Shown piece by piece: positions 61,125-64,000 of a stretch of 64,000 bases of DNA; position 1 is the first letter of the stretch, and every line of letters starts with the position of its first letter. The notes under the pieces were generated by a model. That model ran no database searches and was not told where the DNA came from. It saw only the letters and a program-made list of their open reading frames with translations. This DNA is from Cynocephalus volans (taxonomy: Eukaryota; Chordata; Mammalia; Dermoptera; Cynocephalidae). Made by a program: the position numbers and the translations under genes. Location: assembly GCF_027409185.1 (NCBI RefSeq), contig NC_084468.1:101680001-101744000 (forward strand). Direction: 5' to 3'.

Positions 61125-62455
61125 GATACAATACTGTTATCTAATTTAATGACCTTATTCAATTTTTCCCATTGTCCCACTGATGTTGCTTACAGCAAAA
61201 GAAAAAAAAATCTGGTCCTGGGTCCAAAACAGAATTTTAACTTGTGTTTAATTGTTAAATTCCTTTAATATCACTAAATCTGAAACAGCTCCTCAGACTT
61301 TTGTCTTTGTGGGATGTCCCTCAATTTACATTTGTCTGATATTTCATAATGATTAGATTCAAGTTAGACATTCAGCAGGAATACCAACAATATAATATTT
61401 TGTCCTTCCACAAGCATGATAACAGGAAGCACATGGTTTCTATTTGTCCTACTATTTGGTGATGTTAACTTGCACTGAGTTTAGGTAGTGTTTGTTTGAC
61501 TTCTGCTCTGTGATCTTACATCTTTCAATTTGTGTGTAATAAGTGTTTGGGGAAAGTACTGTCCACAAGATATAACCAAGATACGTGCTTTATTTTAACA
61601 TTGCAAAGAAGCATCAACGTAAAAGCCTGGAAACATTTTATCCCCATTATACAATTAACCACAAAGACATTGTACATATTGAGTAAAGGTGAAGAGTTTT
61701 GCAGTGAGTGACCATCTGTGACAGGAGTGAAGGCAGACCATATTAACAGATGCAGGTGACCTGGAATATTTCTTGAAGAAAGATAGGTTTGTTTTCTTCT
61801 GTTACTGTCTTTATGTTCTGTAAAATAGATGCCAGGATATCAGCTTGATGCAAGAGGGGAGAAGACGTTAGAGGTTTGATGAGAGAAGATGGTGATTGTA
61901 CAGGTATTTGAGAGTTCAATGACTAGGCAAAATAGAGTAGGACTGCTTAGCAGAATGAATATATCACTTGAGATATATAAGTATCACAATTCACATAAAA
62001 TGTAATGAGTGAGCATAGCTGTCTCATTTTTTATTTGATCATATTCTTTTTCTTGAGTCTAATCCTTGAATAGAAAATGATCTGGTTTCAATCATTAGAG
62101 AGTAGAGATTTGTCAGTCAAGTATAAAAAAGATAGAGTGGGGCAAGAGAATGATAGATGAAGCACTGTCCTTATGTTGGGTAAAGAGGAAAGGAAGAAAA
62201 TGACAGGAGTGGTGAAGTTTAAAAGTGGTAGTATCCATAAATTAGATGATGCAAAGTAGTGGAACACTATCTGGAGAGAGAACACTAGAATAAGTAATCC
62301 TGAAAAATAGAAGAATGCAGTCAGTGCTTAAATGTTATAAATAATGATTCTGGAGGTGATACAGTTATTGATAACAAGATACACACACACTACTGTATGT
62401 CCATAGGATAGTACAATAAAATGAGAAGCAATATGTATCTTTTCCTATATCAGCA
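61125..62455. other. AT-rich interval, nothing recognised
   Basis: No gene or repeat family was recognised. The 65-codon minus frame at 62088-62285 has no domain. Confidence 0.4.
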
Positions 62456-62460
62456 TAATA

Positions 62461-62766
62461 CAGCAGTTCCCCTTATCCGTAGTTTCCTGTGATTTGTTTC
62501 CCACGGTATAGTACAGTAAGATATTTTGAGAGACAGAGAGAGAGAGAACATATTCACATAACTTTTATTACAGTATATTGTTAGTAAATGTTCTATTTTA
62601 TTATTAGTTGTTGTCAATCTCTTACTCTGTCTAATTCATAAATTAAACTATCATGTATATATGTATGTATGTATAAGAAGAAATATAGCATATATAAGAT
62701 TTGGTATTATCTGCCATTTCAGGCATTCCCTGGGGTTCTTGGAATGGGGACAACAGGGAACTATAG
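62461..62766 (+). repeat. Tigger-derived MITE with TA target duplication
   Basis: Starts cagcagttccccttatccg and ends tggggacaacagggaactatag, with complementary ends and a TA on each side (62459-62460 and 62767-62768). The words gcattccctggggttcttgga and the inner taatctcttactctg are typical of Tigger non-autonomous elements. A (GA)n tract lies near 62534. Confidence 0.75.
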
Positions 62767-62879
62767 TATTAACATTGTAACCAAAATAAAACTTAAAATA
62801 TAATAAAAGAGATACTCAAAATTAAAGAAATGATTGAGAAAATGAACAATAAGATATTTTGATAACCTTAGTCAATCTA

Positions 62880-63232
62880 GGCTGTAATAACAAAGTGCCA
62901 TAGGCTAGGAGGCTTATAAACAACAGAAATTTATTTCTCACAGTTCTGGAGGCTGGAAGTTCAAGATTAATGTGCTTGCATGGTCAGGTTCTGGTGAAGG
63001 CCTTCTTCCAAACTGCACACTACAGATTTCTTGCTGTATTCTCATATGGCAGAAAGAGGGCTGCAGAGCTCTGTGGGGTTTGTTTTATAGAAGCACTAGT
63101 CACATTCATGAGAGCCCCACTTTCATGAACTAATTTCCTTTCAAAGGCTGCACTTCTTAAAACCACCACACTGAGGATTAGGATTTCAATATATAATTTT
63201 TTTTTTTTTGGAGGGGTGGACACATTTAGTAC
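62880..63232 (-). mobile_element. MaLR LTR (MST/MLT1 type)
   Basis: The plus strand reads ctgtaataacaaagtgccata, then aacaacagaaatttatttctcac, agttctggaggctggaagttc and, near the end, ggattaggatttcaatat. This is the reverse complement of a MaLR LTR. A T14 run at about 63199 interrupts the last part. The 67-codon frame at 63020-63223 is inside the LTR. Confidence 0.8.
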
Positions 63233-63234
63233 AT

Positions 63235-63750
63235 TGTAGTTATCATAACCGTTGGTTTAAAAATTCATTTGCACTTTATGAAATATTTGAAGGGGGAATA
63301 GGAGGAGAAGAAATAACACATCCGTACTAAAGCATTTTAGTGAAGATTACAGCTATTAATAAATAGCAGAATGGAGAAGTGAATTGTGGAATAGTAGAGA
63401 ACAATGCAATGAATAAACTATCATTATATTCACAGTATGAATACATGTCACAAATGTTCACACGGAAATGTACAAAAGTCATAAGTATACAGCTTGGTGA
63501 ATTATTATAATGTAAAATGGAAAATTACAGGTTAAGAAATAATAAGTAAAAAGGATAATGCAATTATTGCAAATTAAATCTACAATGAAATAACACATTT
63601 TCCCAATGTGATTGGCAAAGATATAGAAAGCGATGAAGAAAAAGTTGGGGAAAGAAGGCAATCCATACTCTTTATTTGGGGACATATTTTGTTTAAATTG
63701 ATGGTACTGAGTTTACTAGTCACCAGCAAACAATTTTTTAAATGCTCATA
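63235..63750. other. AT-rich interval, nothing recognised
   Basis: No gene, repeat family or regulatory pattern was recognised here. Confidence 0.4.
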
Positions 63751-63754
63751 GCCG

Positions 63755-63965
63755 ATGAATCAGCAATCCCACTTCTGGAAATGTATCTTAAAGATATATA
63801 TGTACATGAAAATTTTATAATAGCAAAATACAAAACAAACTTCATGTCCATTAATGGTATGTAAATTAAATAAATCATCATGTATACATGAAAAAAATAA
63901 ATAAATGGTTCTCTTAAGAAGATAAACATGTAAAATGTGGAGTGTGTTGCATTTTATAAAATGAA
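63755..63965 (+). mobile_element. Old LINE-1 (L1M) ORF2 3' segment
   Basis: cagcaatcccacttctggaaatgta, then ttataatagcaaaatac and cttcatgtccattaatgg, follow the LINE-1 ORF2 C-terminal to 3' order in plus orientation. Strongly diverged. May continue past the window edge. Confidence 0.6.
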
Positions 63966-64000
63966 TATAGCATGTTTAGAACAAATCCTGTGCTTTAACA

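Overview
The window looks like an intergenic, AT-rich stretch of a placental-mammal genome. No protein-coding host gene, exon, tRNA or rRNA gene could be supported. The long open frames are LINE-1 ORF2 pieces, endogenous-retrovirus pieces or fragments of DNA-transposon transposases. The lineage clue is a short tRNA-derived SINE with an isoleucine-tRNA-like A box and B box, present three times (1357-1502, 3046-3194, 7653-7745). It resembles the tRNA-Ile SINEs described from colugos (Dermoptera, CYN family). Alu, B1/B2, carnivore and ruminant SINEs are absent. MIR, L2, MER5, Tigger, Charlie, MLT1 and MST elements are present. A colugo-like euarchontan is therefore my best guess, as inference.

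Layout. 0-8 kb: an LINE-1 ORF2 piece open from the window edge, interrupted by a SINE; long unique AT-rich DNA; then small LINE-1 3' ends and SINEs. 9-15 kb: a decayed ERV-L-type pol relic, a solo LTR with a perfect target duplication inside an MLT1-type LTR, and MIR and L2 relics. 15.4-23.7 kb: a nested stack. A Charlie-like hAT transposon is split by an LINE-1 with an inverted 5' part, and that LINE-1 is probably split by a class III-like ERV (minus strand) whose gag, protease and RT segments are still partly open. 23.7-30 kb: an MLT1 LTR, another ERV-L-like RT relic (minus), a Tigger transposase tail (minus) and an unidentified region. 30.6-36.3 kb: two plus-strand LINE-1 copies, the second complete at its 3' end and facing an antisense LINE-1 tail. 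36.3-51 kb: MaLR LTRs (one with a perfect 5-bp duplication), a 2-kb LINE-1 3' end, MER5 and Tigger fragments, and otherwise unique sequence. 51-64 kb: MIR and L2 relics, an LTR-like block, a 2.5-kb antisense LINE-1 carrying a clean 171-bp internal inversion, two related MST LTRs, a Tigger-derived MITE with TA duplications, and an older LINE-1 tail.

Nothing here works together as an operon or pathway. The interest lies in insertion order, target-site duplications, inversion breakpoints and retained ERV frames. No new defence-like or metabolic system was found.
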